Source of the DNA: Nymphaea colorata
Lineage: Eukaryota; Streptophyta; Magnoliopsida; Nymphaeales; Nymphaeaceae
DNA: 64,000 nt
Direction of reading: 5' to 3'
NCBI RefSeq assembly: GCF_008831285.2
Contig: NC_045140.1
Span: forward strand, 7,870,505 to 7,934,504
Position 1 is the stretch's first letter. The number at the start of each line of letters is the position of its first letter. Under the pieces are notes generated by a model, which was not told the origin of the DNA, ran no database searches, and saw only the letters and a program-made list of their open reading frames with translations. The translations under genes and the position numbers were made by a program. Shown in pieces: positions 13,401 to 26,600 of this stretch.

Positions 13401-14530
13401 GCCCTGATCAAGCGCTGCGTGATACTGTGAACAGATGGAGGCCTGATATTGCGACACTCACCATGGTGGATAATCAGGCTGATACACTTGTCTGGGCTAA
13501 TCAACACTCCTGCCCAATCAATCGGAATCAGATTTGGGAGGCCATCAGGCTGCATAAGGAAACTGAAAAGTGGCGACAGTATATATGGGTTAAACATGGA
13601 TTACCAAGGGCAACTTGGACAGTCTATATTGGATGTTATGGCAGAACCATGACTGAAAACAGACTCAAAAAACTAGGGATGCAGTTGGCCTCTAGGTGTG
13701 TTCTATGCCAAAACCATGAGGAGGATGAAAGCCACTTGTTTTTTGGATGTCCTAGGTCGGAAATTTTATGGCAATTCATTGCAGCCAAATTCAATCATAA
13801 GATTTCTCGCCAACAGTCCATTAAACAATGCCTTGTTTGGTGGTTTAGAAGGAAATTTAGAAGAAAACTGTGGGAGAGCATATGGAAAACAACTTTTCAC
13901 ATGGCCATATGGTTCCTATGGCAGTTGAGGAACAAGGTTAAACATGAACAGGAACATATAGTTGGTGACTACTGCTCTAGATTTTGGGAATATTGCAGAG
14001 AACAATACAAAAAAGTTAATCGCAATAGAATGGACAGTCAAAGAGTGGGAATATGGCTTCGCCAAGGCATCATGGCAGCAGATTGGAGCCTCCAAGAAGG
14101 AGTTGGTTATAACATCCACATCGCATCTTGGCATGGTGAAGGTTTGAACCGTACCGCAGGACTGATTAGATGTTACAATGGAGAATACATGTTTGGAGTC
14201 TGCTCTTGGTCGAAAGAAGGGCGAGCATTCTCTGAGAGCTGGATCTTGAACAAATGTCTAGAGAAGATCAATACTTCTGAGCATCTCATTGTTGTACAAG
14301 CCAACAATGAGGCTTGGAAAGATAAGTTAGACAAAGTCATCAAAGGTACCACAGACAGGGCAAGACATCTTTTGCACGTGCAGAGGCTTATCAACAAATT
14401 GAAGTTGGCGTACCATCAGCCTTCAGTGGAAGTATGTAGTATGTTGTGTTTGTGTTCCGGTGATAAGGGATATAAAGAATGCTTTATGGGACAAGTTGGC
14501 TGGGATCCCAGTCAACTTTCTTTTTGGTAA
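10470..14530 (+). pseudogene. LINE ORF2: endonuclease, reverse transcriptase, zf-RVT; broken
   Basis: Starts at ATG 10470 (MKVCSWNIRG). The endonuclease keeps SWNIRG, LGDFN and SDHNPIIL, but reads FIIYPKLS where the family has a catalytic Glu (..ETK..), so a key residue is missing. TGA at 10878-10880 interrupts the frame just before LGDFN, and a reading-frame change falls near 11008-11018 before YTWTNNRMG. From 11039 the frame is open for 1163 codons. The reverse transcriptase shows KIDFSKAYDRVSW (motif A), GLRQGDPLSLYLF (motif B, Leu in place of the usual Pro), FYADD (about 12536-12550) and FKYLGVPL. The zf-RVT domain is at about 13530-13780 (CVLCQNHEEDESHLFFGC). The C-terminal ~250 residues are probably a decayed RNase H-like tail. 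Confidence 0.93.
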
Positions 14531-14598
14531 TGTAATCATCCTCACAAGGATCTGATTTTTTTGTTGTATATATCCCAATTTTTTGTTAATAAAATGGA

Positions 14599-14615
14599 TG
14601 AGGGCCTATCCCTCA
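14599..14615 (+). other. 3'-end hairpin of the LINE
   Basis: TGAGGG-CCTAT-CCCTCA forms a perfect 6-bp stem with a 5-base loop, shortly after AATAAAA and 15 bases before the right duplication. A small 3' stem-loop is known in plant L1s as a recognition structure for the reverse transcriptase. Its presence is seen; its role is inferred from the family. Confidence 0.7.
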
Positions 14616-14630
14616 GCAGGTTTTCACCGG

Positions 14631-14646
14631 AAGTTGATCTAGGTCT
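14631..14646 (+). repeat. LINE target-site duplication, right copy
   Basis: Exact copy of 8539-8554, directly following ..TTTTCACCGG, which fixes the 3' end of the element. Confidence 0.95.
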
Positions 14647-16190
14647 CATTGTCAAGATGGTTTTAGCTATAATGAAACGTTTAATCTGCAAATACGATCA
14701 CAAAACTAGGAAACTAATTTTGACCAAATCTGCTGGTGGTAATTTTGAATTTCTATATATCAAGTGTGCAAATGAATGCCATTGAGGTAGATACGTCGGT
14801 CTAAAAATAATAAGGACGCCGCCCATGGCAACAACTTCCATTGCTAAGCTTCACATGTTTATGGGCATCTGATTACATCGGACCTTGGATCCCAAGAGTT
14901 GATTTAATAGGGGGCCAACCTTTAATCCACTAACCTAACAAACTGCGGATTTGAAAACCGTTATCATTGTCACGTCTCAACTTCATGGATCTCAAGATGA
15001 AAGGTTTTCGAGACCTTGGTGTCATCTTTGTCTCTTTCAAACGCAAGATCTAAAACATACATTAAAAGTCATGCATGTAAAATTCTAGAATCAACTTAGG
15101 TCACCTCAGATTTAAGATCCAATGTAATCAAAACTGAAAACACACACTTTGAACCGGGATCTGAGATTAGGGATGTTATCGGATTCTAACCAGATATACT
15201 TTTAACCATATCCATTTTTGCACATAATTGGATTTGAATGTGAACAAAAAAAGTCATATGCAAATCCAAATTCAATTTGAATCCGAATCTGATCAGATAC
15301 TTATTTATATTTGAATCTGATCTGATCAGATGAAATCTGAATTGGATCTGATTTCTAAATCATATAGTATTTTTTTTTTCATATCCTAACTTTTTGGAAA
15401 GGTTCAATCACATATCTGATCCAAATCGAATATATTGATCTATTAGCTCCAGCTATCTCAGATCTGGTCTGAAGTAGGTACTTTGAACCTGGACTAGTTC
15501 TAGATCAAGCTCAAAACATTGACTCAATCTTAATGAACTAATTTTTTAACTATCCATATAAAGTAGTCCAAACCTATGGAGTTTCATTTTTTGACTTTGC
15601 TTTTTCTAGCAAGCCATCTCTTTCTCCAAGTCTTCTTCCTCCTCGCCCTTTGAGGCGCAGCCTCTTCATTCGTTGTTTTTTCCTAAGAAATTTAGGGGTG
15701 GTCGAGTAAGTTCCTTGACCTCACCTAGACACCCAGTGCAAGGCATGGGGCCAACAGTCCAAACAAGTGCATACTTGGTTGCGTCTTGAGGTGGTTTAGC
15801 TCAATGCACCAAGACTAGACCTACATCACGGAAAAAATTGCATGTAAAGCGCACACCTCCAAGGCAAACTCAAAGGTGTAGATCGATTCCATTTTTCCCA
15901 TGCCGCTGTTGCTTCATTCTGCTGCAATAAAATTCTAACTTCCGCAAGCTTCTCACTTCAATGTGGAAATCGGGGGATGTTAGGTCCCGGTATTGGCCAA
16001 ATAACCTAATAGACAATGTAAAAATTGCCAAACTCTTTTAATATGTAATATATGATCAGAGTAGTTGTCACAACTCAACGCACTTTCACATCATGAAGGC
16101 TCCCAGTTAGGCCGATCCCATCTTGCCCTCTTAAAAGTTTGATCATATTCCTAAAAGGTTAAAAACTAGGATAATTAAGCACTTAACTAA
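14647..16190. other. No gene; degenerate GATCTGATTTG-type repeats
   Basis: No supported ORF or RNA gene. About 15120-15530 is rich in variants of GATCTGA, GGATCC and TTTGAATCTGA, similar in style to 50215-50740. Probably decayed LTR-retrotransposon sequence; I could not assign a family. Confidence 0.5.
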
Positions 16191-16420
16191 CCTCATTTAT
16201 AAGCCCTTGAAAATTTCTCACAATTTTTAAAGTGTCCTACCATAATCCACTCCCAACCCCTCTTAAGGCACATGCATCCGTGAGTGTGGGTCTTTGATAC
16301 GGCTCTTACAATGCAACCCACTCTCACATTGGGCTTGGGCTTTTATTTAGGTGGATTCCAACAACCCCATTTATAAACTCTTGAAAATTTTTCTCAATCT
16401 TCAATGTCGGACTAAACTTT
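16191..16420. repeat. Direct repeat pair (16191-16245 and 16365-16420)
   Basis: A segment of about 55 bp, beginning ..CATTTATAA(G/A)C.C and containing TTGAAAATTT..CTCA, occurs twice with a few differences. It is separated by a stretch that includes GGGCTTGGGCTTTTATTTAGG. This looks like part of a short terminal-repeat element. 16421-16890 shows nothing recognisable. Confidence 0.55.
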
Positions 16421-16894
16421 TCAAAGTGGGATCTTACACAGTACTATAAGGTTTTGGAAATCTTAGAAAAAGAATCCCCTTTTCATATTTCTCTTTGACT
16501 TGGGAGCTTAGCCAAGTATTCATGTCAGTTGGGTGTTCAAGTAACTGTCTTAATTAAGATGGAAGTGCAGTTGGAAATCCTATTAAAGTTATGGTCCAGT
16601 TTGACAATACACTGACCTTCATAAGGAAGACCCACATTGCTATATTTTTCCTCATATTGTGGATTTTGATGGAAATAGATTAGTTTATGATCAAACTACT
16701 ACGAATTGCCAGTGGAGAATTGGTTAACTGTTCTTAGTCTGGCCAAGGAGTTCACTGGAGTCGCTTCTTCACATATTAAAGGTAGAGTGCAGTTGGGAAA
16801 GAAGCCATGTAGCATGTGGTTTTTGAACTTCCTCCTTTGAGTGCCAAACCCATCTTGACTCCTAGTTGGTAGATTAATAAGTCGAGCATGAATA

Positions 16895-18420
16895 AGCTCA
16901 CACAAAAAAGAAACTTAAACTTAGTTTAGGCCACTCATACCTTACTTCCAAAATACCTCCTCAGTTCACCTTAGGAGGTTTCCACTATGAGAATAGAAAG
17001 AGATGACACAATGAAAGGAGATGAGATTATCTCCTCGATTTTTTATTTGTTTTACAAGGATAATGATAACTGTTGTTATTATTCCTTCCTTACAGCTCCG
17101 TTCTTGCTAGGATGTTATCAACATACACAGTGATGTACACGATGAGTGCTCCTTTGGATGGAACAACTAAAGACATGTTTTGTTGAGGTAAAGTGAAATC
17201 CCATATCAAAGAGGGCAGCACTGAGTTCAGTTCATGATACCAAACTTTTGGAGCTAGATTGATACCATAAAGAGCTTTGTTTAATTGGTGGACAGATGAA
17301 GGCTGTCATTGATCTTCATAACCTAGTGATTGTGCCATATATACTTCTATCAGATGTCCATCTAAAAAAACATTGTTTACATCCAGTTGACAAATAGACT
17401 AGTTAAAAGAAATAGCAGCAGGCAATGCAACATGGATAGTAGTTGGCTTAATGATTGGACTAGAAGTATCGAAATAATTAAGTCTTTCAGTCTGATCATA
17501 CCCCATAGCGGCAAACCATGCCTTCAACCTTTCTAGTGATTCATCAGCTTGTCTTTTGACTTTGTAGACCGATTTCTAGCCAATGACATGTTTAGGAGGA
17601 GCAGAAGAAGGGTCTATGTTTGATTGGATTAAAGAGCTTGAATTTCTTTTTCCATAACTTCTTTTAATATGTATGTTTACTGCCTAAGTGTGGGATTTAG
17701 TTCAGTATAGTTATTTGTAGCCAGTAAGGCCTTCAGAAGATGACAAAGGCTTGACTAGTAGACCTTGAAAACTCAGGTCCTATCTTGGGACTGAGCTATC
17801 ATGTGATGAATCTAGGAGGTGGGCTGGTCTGAATAGGTGGATAATGAGTGGTAGCAATTTCTTGTAGTGGAAAGATAAATGGTGACTCTTCTAATGTAAG
17901 GTCAGTGATGGGAGATGAAGGAGAGATATCAGTTTGAATAGGTGGTTTTGGCAATATGTGGACTACTAATAGAAGATACCAGTACTAAAGGCAAACAAAC
18001 TGGTGGTCAACTAGGTTTAGGTACATTATGGGTTATTGGTTGCAAATGAGAAAAATATTTTCATCAAACAAGACACTTCAGCTAACAACAAATTTTCTCG
18101 AAGATGGATAGAAGCACAAATATCTCTTGTGGGTGTTAGAGTATCAAAGAAAGACATCTCTCTTGGATTTGAACTCAAGTTTATATTGATGCATTGCCTG
18201 CAACAAGGGGAACTGCAGTCAGGAACCTTAAAGAACTCATAATCAAGCTTCCATTTGTAGAGAATCTCATACAATGATTTTACTATGCAATGTTGCTCTT
18301 GGATTTCGATTTATTAAATAAGCTACAGTTGAGAAAGCATACAATCACAAATTTGATGGTAATCCAGTAGTTTTAATCAAGGACAAATGCTTCTCTACTA
18401 TCATCCTATGCACCGTTTGG
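16895..18420 (-). mobile_element. Ty1/copia remnant: integrase C-part, start of RT, 3' LTR piece
   Basis: Read on the minus strand with many stops and frame changes. At about 18420-18290 is an integrase segment (TVAYLINRNPRATLHSK); at 18275-18026 the copia block after the integrase (FFKVPDCS.., REMSFFDTLT); at about 17600-17350 the RT start, with an equivalent of LDVNNAFLDGHL; at about 17290-17170 an equivalent of KALYGLKQAPRAWY. Below 17110 is an LTR-like piece (16895-17110) that resembles the LTR at 53629-54052. Non-functional. Confidence 0.8.
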
Positions 18421-18429
18421 TAAACCTGC

Positions 18430-19590
18430 TATGTTTATGAGTGTGGTTACAAATATGTCTTTCTATGACATTATCTCTAAATAATCTCTCAACAATTTTG
18501 CACTCCCCTCCATCTCATTGAAAATATTTGACCTCATGTTTAAAGATATTTTTTTTAACCTTGCATTTGAAAGTTTTAAATGTACAAGTAGCATCAATTT
18601 TGTTGTTTGCATCCCCAAAATTTATTTTGGTCTTTAGAGTGCTTCAGGAAAAATGAGGTCTTATTTTGAAATGAAAGAGAAAATGAACTTGTTTGTCGGT
18701 AAAAGGTGCGGCCGTTCCCAATGCCTTTATTGGGGGTAACCCGATCAAATAGTATAGAAAACAAATTGTTTGAAAGAAACATTTGCAAGATCATTTGAGT
18801 TCTTCAAAAATTGTCACTATAACTCAACTAAAAGATAATTTATGTTTGAAAATAGTTTTGAAAATCAAAGTTTTCAACTTGTTTGAAGAAATATGATTAG
18901 AAACATACTTGTAAATTACTTATTTTACAAAACATGACTTCAACTTGTCATGTTTTACAAAAGCAAGTTTTTCAAGTTTTGTTATAAGATATCAAAATAA
19001 ATGGATGATGATCATAGTTCTTGTTCATCATGTGGCCAAAAAAATAGATTTTAATATTGTAAATATCAAAATAATATGTTGGAAAGAGTGAAGATTTGAT
19101 ATTCAAAACAAGAAAATATTATAATTTGTAGGGTTGTTTCCCTTAAGTCTTAAGTAAGTTTCAAGCTTTTGCCTTAATTGGATTATCACCTCAATAAGGC
19201 TTGATCTTAACTTACTTAAGTCTCTTAGAGATGTGCTTGTGAGTATTTGTGAGTCCTATAAATGATTGTGTATGCATGGTTACATAAATTCTATATACTT
19301 AACAAAAAAAAAAACCATTCCTACCATAACATACATTTATGGAGCAATGAAAGAGAAAATTTTTAATGGAAATTGATAGAGATAACATTTCATCTAGCGA
19401 GTCACTCAATGGTGTATTGAAAATAGAGGTGGTTCAATGAAAAGTTAGAAAAATAATTAAGAAAAATATGAAAGATAGATTTACAATTTGAAAAATCGAA
19501 AATGACATACTCAATACAAATTCACATGTACATCAAAAGTGTTTGACTGTTTCCTAGGTTGGACAAGTCTCAACTTCAAAATGATAAAAA
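18430..19590. other. No gene seen
   Basis: AT-rich, no convincing coding content. A GC-richer patch at about 18705-18750 contains AATGCC..ATTGGGGGTAACCC, with no tRNA fold. Confidence 0.5.
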
Positions 19591-20040
19591 TAAAAAAATT
19601 AATTCACCTCAAATCCTCACATTGTACTGTACATCCACATACAATCAAGCCATCAAAATAAATAATTAGATAGATAAATGAAAATATATATACTAAGAGA
19701 GCAAAAATAGGTAGAGAAAAATTAAAACAAATAGAAAAATAAAAATACATAGAGAGAAATAAAAATGAAAAAGTAAGAGAAAAAGAGATATATTTGAAAG
19801 AGAAAGAATTAAATGCGAGAGAAATGAGAACATGAATAAAATAAAAAAATAAATATGATAAATTAAAATGAGAAAAATGTAAGTCAAAATGATAAAGGAA
19901 AGTTAAGAATGAGAGAGATAAACATGAAAATGACAAAGAGGGAAAAACAAGTTTAAGAGAGATAAATGAGATAAAGGAAATGAATAAGCTAGTTAAAATG
20001 ATAAAAGAATAAGTTAAAAGAGAGAAAAAAAGATCTTAAG
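19590..20040. repeat. Purine-rich low-complexity tract
   Basis: About 450 bp of degenerate GAGAAA / GATAAATGA / AATGAGAA units on the + strand. The long minus-strand frames here (Phe/Leu/Ser-rich) come from this composition and are not genes. Confidence 0.75.
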
Positions 20041-20200
20041 AAAAATGTTTGCCTTGGTCATGCTCTCGTAGCTTCAAGGAGAATCCTTAGTTCCGGAGAG
20101 ACTCTAAACCTTCATCAGTTTTTTATAAAAAAAAGAGAAAAAAATAGTAAAAAAAAGGTTATAAGTACCTTAAAAAAATATTGACGTAGAGGCTGTTGGT

Positions 20201-20375
20201 AGTGGCCTTGAGCCCTATCTCAGGATCTCGTAACTACGAGGGGTCCCACTCACAATTACGAGATAAGCATGAAAACTGTTTTTTCAAAAAAGATTATTAT
20301 CAAATAAATCAAGATTTATCAATTACCTCTTTCACTTTGACAATCTCTCTCATGACCTAACCGCCTGTTGGGCTT
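20201..20375. repeat. Dispersed repeat R, copy 1
   Basis: About 170 bp, clearly similar to 49165-49337 in the same orientation: shared CTTGAGCCCTATCTCA-like start, TCTCGTAACT, ATTATTATCAAATAAATCA, and CTGACCTAACCGCCTG. On the minus strand it resembles the outer part of an LTR. It lies next to the left edge of the gypsy element. Confidence 0.75.
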
Positions 20376-20386
20376 CGGGAAAACCT

Positions 20387-20391
20387 ATGAG
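20387..20391 (+). repeat. Gypsy target-site duplication, left copy (ATGAG)
   Basis: ATGAG directly precedes the 3' LTR terminus TGTCACACC and recurs at 38925-38929 directly after the other LTR. Confidence 0.8.
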
Positions 20392-23300
20392 TGTCACACC
20401 CCAATGCTATGACCCCCAAATAACTTTTTTTTTGTCTAAAACATAAAACATCGAGGTGTGCGATTACACAACGATTCAAAATAAGCTATGCAAATCAAAA
20501 GACAATGGGGCAAACTATTCATTATGTAGTAAATTTCAGTTCATGCAAAATCACTTCATATTTCTCAGTAATATACGTGACAAAAATGTCTCGAAACAAC
20601 AACATTGATGTCTACCAAACAAAATATCAATAAGACCCAAAACATGATGGGTTAGAGCTACAATAGACCCAAAATCTCCCCAATAGGATGTGAGTTGAAC
20701 CATCTGATCAATCTGCTGCCTCGGGTCCGTTAAAACCTAAAAAAGGAAAACAACAAAAGGCTTAGCCTTCAAAGTATGACAACAAACCATATAAATCCCT
20801 AACCTTCTAAGGTAATGGCTCAAATATGGGATATAACAAATATGAAAACAAAACACTATCATGTCATGATAGGAGCATATAGTCACATGACTTGTCATGG
20901 AAGCCCCTCACATATACCACAACAGGTAGAGACCACTCAAAGGCCATAATTAACACATTTAATAATCACATTCACTTCATTCACATTCTTTACATTTGCA
21001 ATAATTTCATTTACATTAGTTTTAGTTAATTGACAATTCTTGTAGGTGCAAACACAGGCTTGTGCACACCATGGGTGACCTATAGTCAAGTGACAACCTC
21101 ATGGTGGTCTGAAACGATACGGATCCACTCATGTTGCAGCGATAGAGAAATTATCCATGAATGCGTGAAATTCAAAGAGAGTTACTCAGCCTTTCCTAGG
21201 ACACCCAATTGAGAAAGCGGGAGCCCAATGCTCCAAGCACATTACACAATGATATCTTGGGGCCTTGCAGCGTCTGCGCTTCGAGTAGGCAAGACCAGCG
21301 GTGAGGGTGAGACTCTCTCATAAACATTGTCATGACTCACTGGCCTCTCATCTATTATTCTTTATTAACTTATCATTATGAAAACACATTTACAAAATGA
21401 CCGGCTAGCATATGAGGTTGGTTCACTTCACGAGTGCATCCATACCTCCAAACACATCCACACGAGGGCTACACATATAGTCAATACTCTTAGCTAGTCG
21501 TCATAACTTTACGGGTATATTTACCCTTCAAATTCCTTCAATTGCATCATACCCATGGCAATGCATATGAAAAATATTGCAACATTTACTTCAATCAAAC
21601 ACATTAATCACATCTTACAAAACTTAGCCAAACCATAGAGAGTAGTCTCGATCCGTGATTGGTTCATAGCTATCCTATGCAATTATCATTCTATAATACT
21701 TTTTAATGCACAATTAGGGTCGAGAAGATACTCGACTTGATACCCTGCATAATCTTCCCTAAGCAGTTATAATTGCTTACATGCACATGCAATTACATAA
21801 TAATTTTAAATACAAAACCAATCTCATAATTCAATCACATCATAATCATAGGATACAATGATTCTAAAAGGCATGTATTCTAAAGTTGACCCCAGCTAGA
21901 GATTTGCCTAGAATGTCACCACACCTATCGCGTGTGGCCAAACATACCCAAAATCACCTCGAACTTCAAATCTTGCCGCTCAATGTCTACTTGACGTGTC
22001 CGGTGTACCTAAAAACATAATCAAGCGATAAGATTTCTACTTGTTTCGCTTTACAATCTATACAACTAAGAAATAAGATCATTGAGGCGTACATCATCAC
22101 CTTAAGAGGGTGCCGAAAGGTAGTATTGGCCCATAACACTTCCAATAGGCTTCTTCCCAAATCTTTGAGGTTGTGATGAAACGATTTAAACTCCGAGCTT
22201 TCGATTCAACCTATCACCAATACATTTCTCATTTGTTTTCATAGTTGAGGTGTCCTTCCCAACTACCATATTCTTTTCCATCAAGTAATGCAATAGCACC
22301 TCAACAAAAGCATATGTCACAAGTTCGCTAAAACGATTCTAAGCATTCTCAACAGCATCAAATCTCTATCATGCTTCCTAACTGCTTCAAAAAACAACCA
22401 GTCATGCTAAAAAGATAATTATATACGTAGATCTTTATCCTTCTAAAATAGTCCTAGACCTTTCCCAATATAGCAAAGTCTCTAACATGCATTCTAAATC
22501 ATTCAATCTTGAATCTAGCATGCTCAAATAATAATTATACATGCGCTAACAAAAAATATTATACAATTTAGGCTCGATTAGGCTTTACTTACCCCACTCT
22601 TAGAGTCCTAACTGTTGTAGTGTTCCCAGCAGCCACCTCAAGTGCTTGACTGATTCCGAAGCGACTAAAATTAAATGTTGTCGTCACCTCCAAAGCCTTC
22701 TAGTCACTGTTATGAGGAGAAAGACGTGTCTCCAAGCTACAATTCGATCAAATGACACTAAATAGAGTGAGAATTAGCAAATGAGAGATCAAAACATAAG
22801 TTTGTCATTAGAAGAGGGCATCTGGTTGTGAGAAAGAGGTGGTTCTTTTGATTTTGACATGCACGGTTAGGAGAGACAGCAATCGGGTGTGGGGAAAAAA
22901 AGGTGAGAGGGAGAGTGCCAAGAGAGTGTTCGTCTAAAGGTAAGAGACATTGCGAGTGACAGGAGACTCAAAACAGAGAGGGAGAAAAATCTATATGGGG
23001 TGACACGGCTCAAGGAAAATAGGGAATAGCAAGAAAGAGTTGCAAAGGAGGGAGATAGTGTGGGAGAGAAAATGAGCAGAGAAAATGTGAGAGAAACAAA
23101 CGAAGAAGTGAGAGCTTGCGGGAGAGAGAGGGACTGAACAGTGAACGCTCGGGACAAAGGGGAAGATGGATAGAGAATGGTGAGATAGGGAGGAGGAGAA
23201 GAAAGAAGAGACAGGGAGAGAACACAAGAGGGGGTGAGAGCTTGCAGAAGAGAACTCGGACAGGGGGAGACTGATAGAGAATGACAAGGGGGAGAAAAAC

Positions 23301-23582
23301 AGCGATAGAGGGCAAGAAAGAAGAAGAAAATAGAAGAGGCAAAGAGGGAACAACATTGCTCAGTTGTGCTCCGCCGCCACCTCCGCCCTTCACCTTCGTC
23401 GCACCCTTCACCTTCATCACCGCTGCCCTTCTTCCGCCACCAACGTCTCTCACAATCGAACCAACGAGAAGACAGAGAGGGAGAGCCCCAACGTCTGGCT
23501 TCTCCTCACCGTGCAAGTGGGGTTTGGGTTCGAGTTTGGTCCCTGATCCAACCGATCTACCCCACTCGCCAAAGTTAGATCA
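20392..23582 (-). repeat. Gypsy 3' LTR (intact length)
   Basis: About 3.19 kb. The left end TGTCACACCCC matches 28655 onward; the right end ..TTAGATCA is followed by the polypurine tract. 22870-23340 is GA-rich on the + strand, producing long spurious frames. The other LTR lacks a stretch corresponding to about 21500-22255. Confidence 0.88.
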
Positions 23583-23592
23583 TACCCTCCTT
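23583..23592 (-). other. Polypurine tract of the gypsy element
   Basis: On the minus strand AAGGAGGGTA stands immediately upstream of the 3' LTR start TGATCTAAC, the expected second-strand priming site. Confidence 0.75.
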
Positions 23593-23649
23593 AAATAAAA
23601 TTTCATTATCAAAATTTAGATCATATCTCAATGCAAGAATAGGTGTGAA

Positions 23650-26600
23650 TACTTCTTTCACATATCAGCCTCGAGCTCCCATGTGCTCTCCTTCAACCCA
23701 TGGCATTGCCATTCCACTTTTAATAGAGGAATTCTCTTAGTGCGAAACACTTGCTCTCTTTGATCCACAATTCTAATAGGTTTTTCTTTCAACATCAAAT
23801 CATCTTGCACCTGAATACCTTGAAAGTCAATCACATGTATAGGATCCAACACATAACTTTCCAAGCATAGAAACATAAAAAATGTCAGGAACATGACTCA
23901 AATTAAGTGATATGCCAATTTGTATGGTACATCTTCAACTTTCTCTAATATCTCAAAAGGTTTAATGAACCTTGGGCTCAATTTTTCCTTAATACCAAAT
24001 CGAAAAATGTCTTTAGTAGGTGAACTTTTGAAAAACACATGATCACCAACATTAAAAGCCAATTTTCTATGTCCAATGTTGGCATAACTCTTCTATCTAC
24101 TTTGAGTTGCCAATAGACTTTTTCTTATCAATTTTACTTGGTCGGTGTGATGCTGCAATACCAAAGGGTTTTTGATCTTGCCATCACCCAATTTGAGTCA
24201 ACAAGTTGGTGATCTGCATGGCCTCGAATACAAGGCCTCAAAAGGTGTCATTCCCATACTAGAGTGATATCTGTTATTATATGCAAACTCTGCTAATTTC
24301 ATATGTTTTTCTCATTTTTCTTTCTAGTCTAAAGCGCATGCACGTAACATGTCCTCTATGGTCTGAATGGTTCTCTTAGATTGTCCATTAGTTTGGGGGT
24401 GGAATGTTGTGCTCAACTTAAGCTGGACACCCAATGTCTTTTGCAATTGCCCCCAAAACATAGAAGTAAAACGTAGATCTTGATCCGCAATAATAGATTT
24501 TGTCACTCCATACAATCTCACTATCTCGTGAATATATAACTCTGCAAGACATTCCAATGTCTGAATTATTCTAATTGGTAGAAAATGAGCATATTTTAGA
24601 AGTCAGTAAATAATCACCCACATGGCATCATGTTGTCTCCTAGTGTGTGGCAAACTAACCATGAAATCCATCGTAATGTCCTCCCATTTTTAAGCCTCCT
24701 GGCCGTTGATGTTCAACTTTGACCTGCTAGCAAACAAAGCATTTTTCCACATATTATGCAATTTCGTGTTTCATTCCCGGCCACCAATAATTTCATTTCA
24801 TGTCCTGAAACATCTATGTACTGCCAAAGTGCATGAAAAATTTGGATTTGTGAGCTTTATTAAGCAATTGACGCTTCACCTCTTCATCTCTAGGAACCTA
24901 CAATCTTTGTCAAAACCACAATGAACCACCTTCTTCTTCATACCAAGAAGAATCTGTCTTCTTACTTTCTTTCTTTTTTTAGCAAAATCAGGATCTTTCT
25001 TTTGCTTCAAGATAAGCTCCTCCAACAAAGGATATCATATCAAGGCAGTCATTGTTGTTCTGTTTTCATCACATAAGTGAGACTACTAAGTTGTCACGTC
25101 TTGCAACATTGTTTAAGAGTGATTCATCATATTGCATATTGTTGCATTAGCATGTCTGCTTAAAGCATCAGCCACCACATTCATTTTTCTTTGATGATAT
25201 GATATTTTGAAATCATAATCTTTTAAGTATTCAATCCATACTTCTTGCCTCAGATTGAGATCCTTTTGAAAGAATATGTACTTCAATGACTTGTGGTTCG
25301 TAAACACCTCAAACACTGACATGTAGAGATAGTGTCTTCATATCTTTAGTGCGAATACTACCGCTTTCAATTCCAAATCACGAGTGGGATAATGTTTCTC
25401 ATGTGTTTTCAACTGTCTAGATATATAAGCCACTACATGACCATGTTACATCAATACACAACCATAACTGATTCTCGATGCATTGGTATGTATAACAAAT
25501 CCTGAATTACCCGATGGAAACATCAAAAGAGGTGTGGTGGTAAGCTTGACCTTTAGATTTTGGAAACTCTTTTCACACTCCTTATTCTAAACAAACTTAA
25601 CTCATTTTCTCAATAGCTTAGTCATGGTTGTAGCTATTTTTGAAAAGTGTTGTATAAACTTGCAATGTTATCCTGCCAATCTTAGAAAGCTTCTAACCTC
25701 AGTTACGTTGCGTGGCATCCTCTAGTCCTGTACTGCCGACACCTTAGTAGGATCATTGGAAACTCTATTTTTTGATATCACATGATCAAGGAAGTTTACA
25801 TTCTCTAGCCAAAATTTGCATTTTGAATACTTGGTATACAACTTATGCTTACGCAAAATCCCCAACACACTCCTTAAATGGTCTCTGTGCTCTGTGTCAC
25901 TATCTTAGTACACCAAAATATTATCTACAAAAACTATAACAAATCAATCTAAGCAGTTTCGGAAAAGCCAATTCATGAGGTCCATAAATGTTGCAGAAAC
26001 ATTGTTCAACCCAAAAGGCATGACCCTGAATTCATAGTGCACATATTTAGTTCGAAAGGCAGTCTTAGAAACTTATTTCTCTCATATGAAAAGTTGATGA
26101 TAACCTATCCTTATATCAATTTCGGAGAATACCTTTGCATTCTTAAGTTGATCAACCAAGTCTTCATTCTAGGAAGCAGATACTTATTCTTGATAGTGAC
26201 TTGATTCAACATGTGGTAATTTATATATAAGCGCAACATTCCATCTTTCTTCTTAACAAACAATACATGTACTCCCCAAGGTGACACGTTGGGTCAAATG
26301 AAGCCCTTATCTAAGAGCTCATGTAATTGCTTCTTCAATTCTTCTAACTCTGTTGGTGTCATACGGTATGGTGCCTTAGAAATAGGAGCTGTCCCTGGTA
26401 ACAACTCTATCTTGAATTCAATGTCCTGTGTTGGGGCAAACTCGATAGCTGTTCAAGAAACACACCAGGATATCCACTCACGATGGCAACATCCTCTAAC
26501 TTCATCGGCTCAATCTCACTGGTCAACACATTGACCAAGAATGCAACAGTCCCTTTTTCTAACAACTGTTTAACCTTTAGTGCAAACACCATTATCTTAT

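Larger units (their letters stand above)
8555..14630 (+). mobile_element. L1-type LINE retrotransposon, near full length
   Basis: About 6.08 kb between perfect 16-bp duplications. Order: leader (8555-8635), ORF1 (DUF4283 plus zinc knuckle), ORF2 (AP endonuclease, reverse transcriptase, zf-RVT), then a short 3' tail with a small hairpin. This is the standard arrangement of plant L1 elements. ORF1 has an in-frame TAA; ORF2 has an in-frame TGA and a frameshift, so this copy cannot move by itself. The perfect duplication suggests a fairly recent insertion. It sits upstream of MED27 in the opposite orientation. No poly(A) tail separates the 3' end from the duplication. Confidence 0.95.

Noticed and set aside
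19604..19936. A Phe/Leu-rich membrane protein
   Set aside because: Simple purine-rich tract read on the opposite strand.
22867..23598. Long Pro/Ser/Leu-rich open frames on both strands
   Set aside because: They come from GA-rich and CT-rich sequence in the gypsy LTR; the same false frames recur in the other LTR (30284-30778 and 38361-38916).
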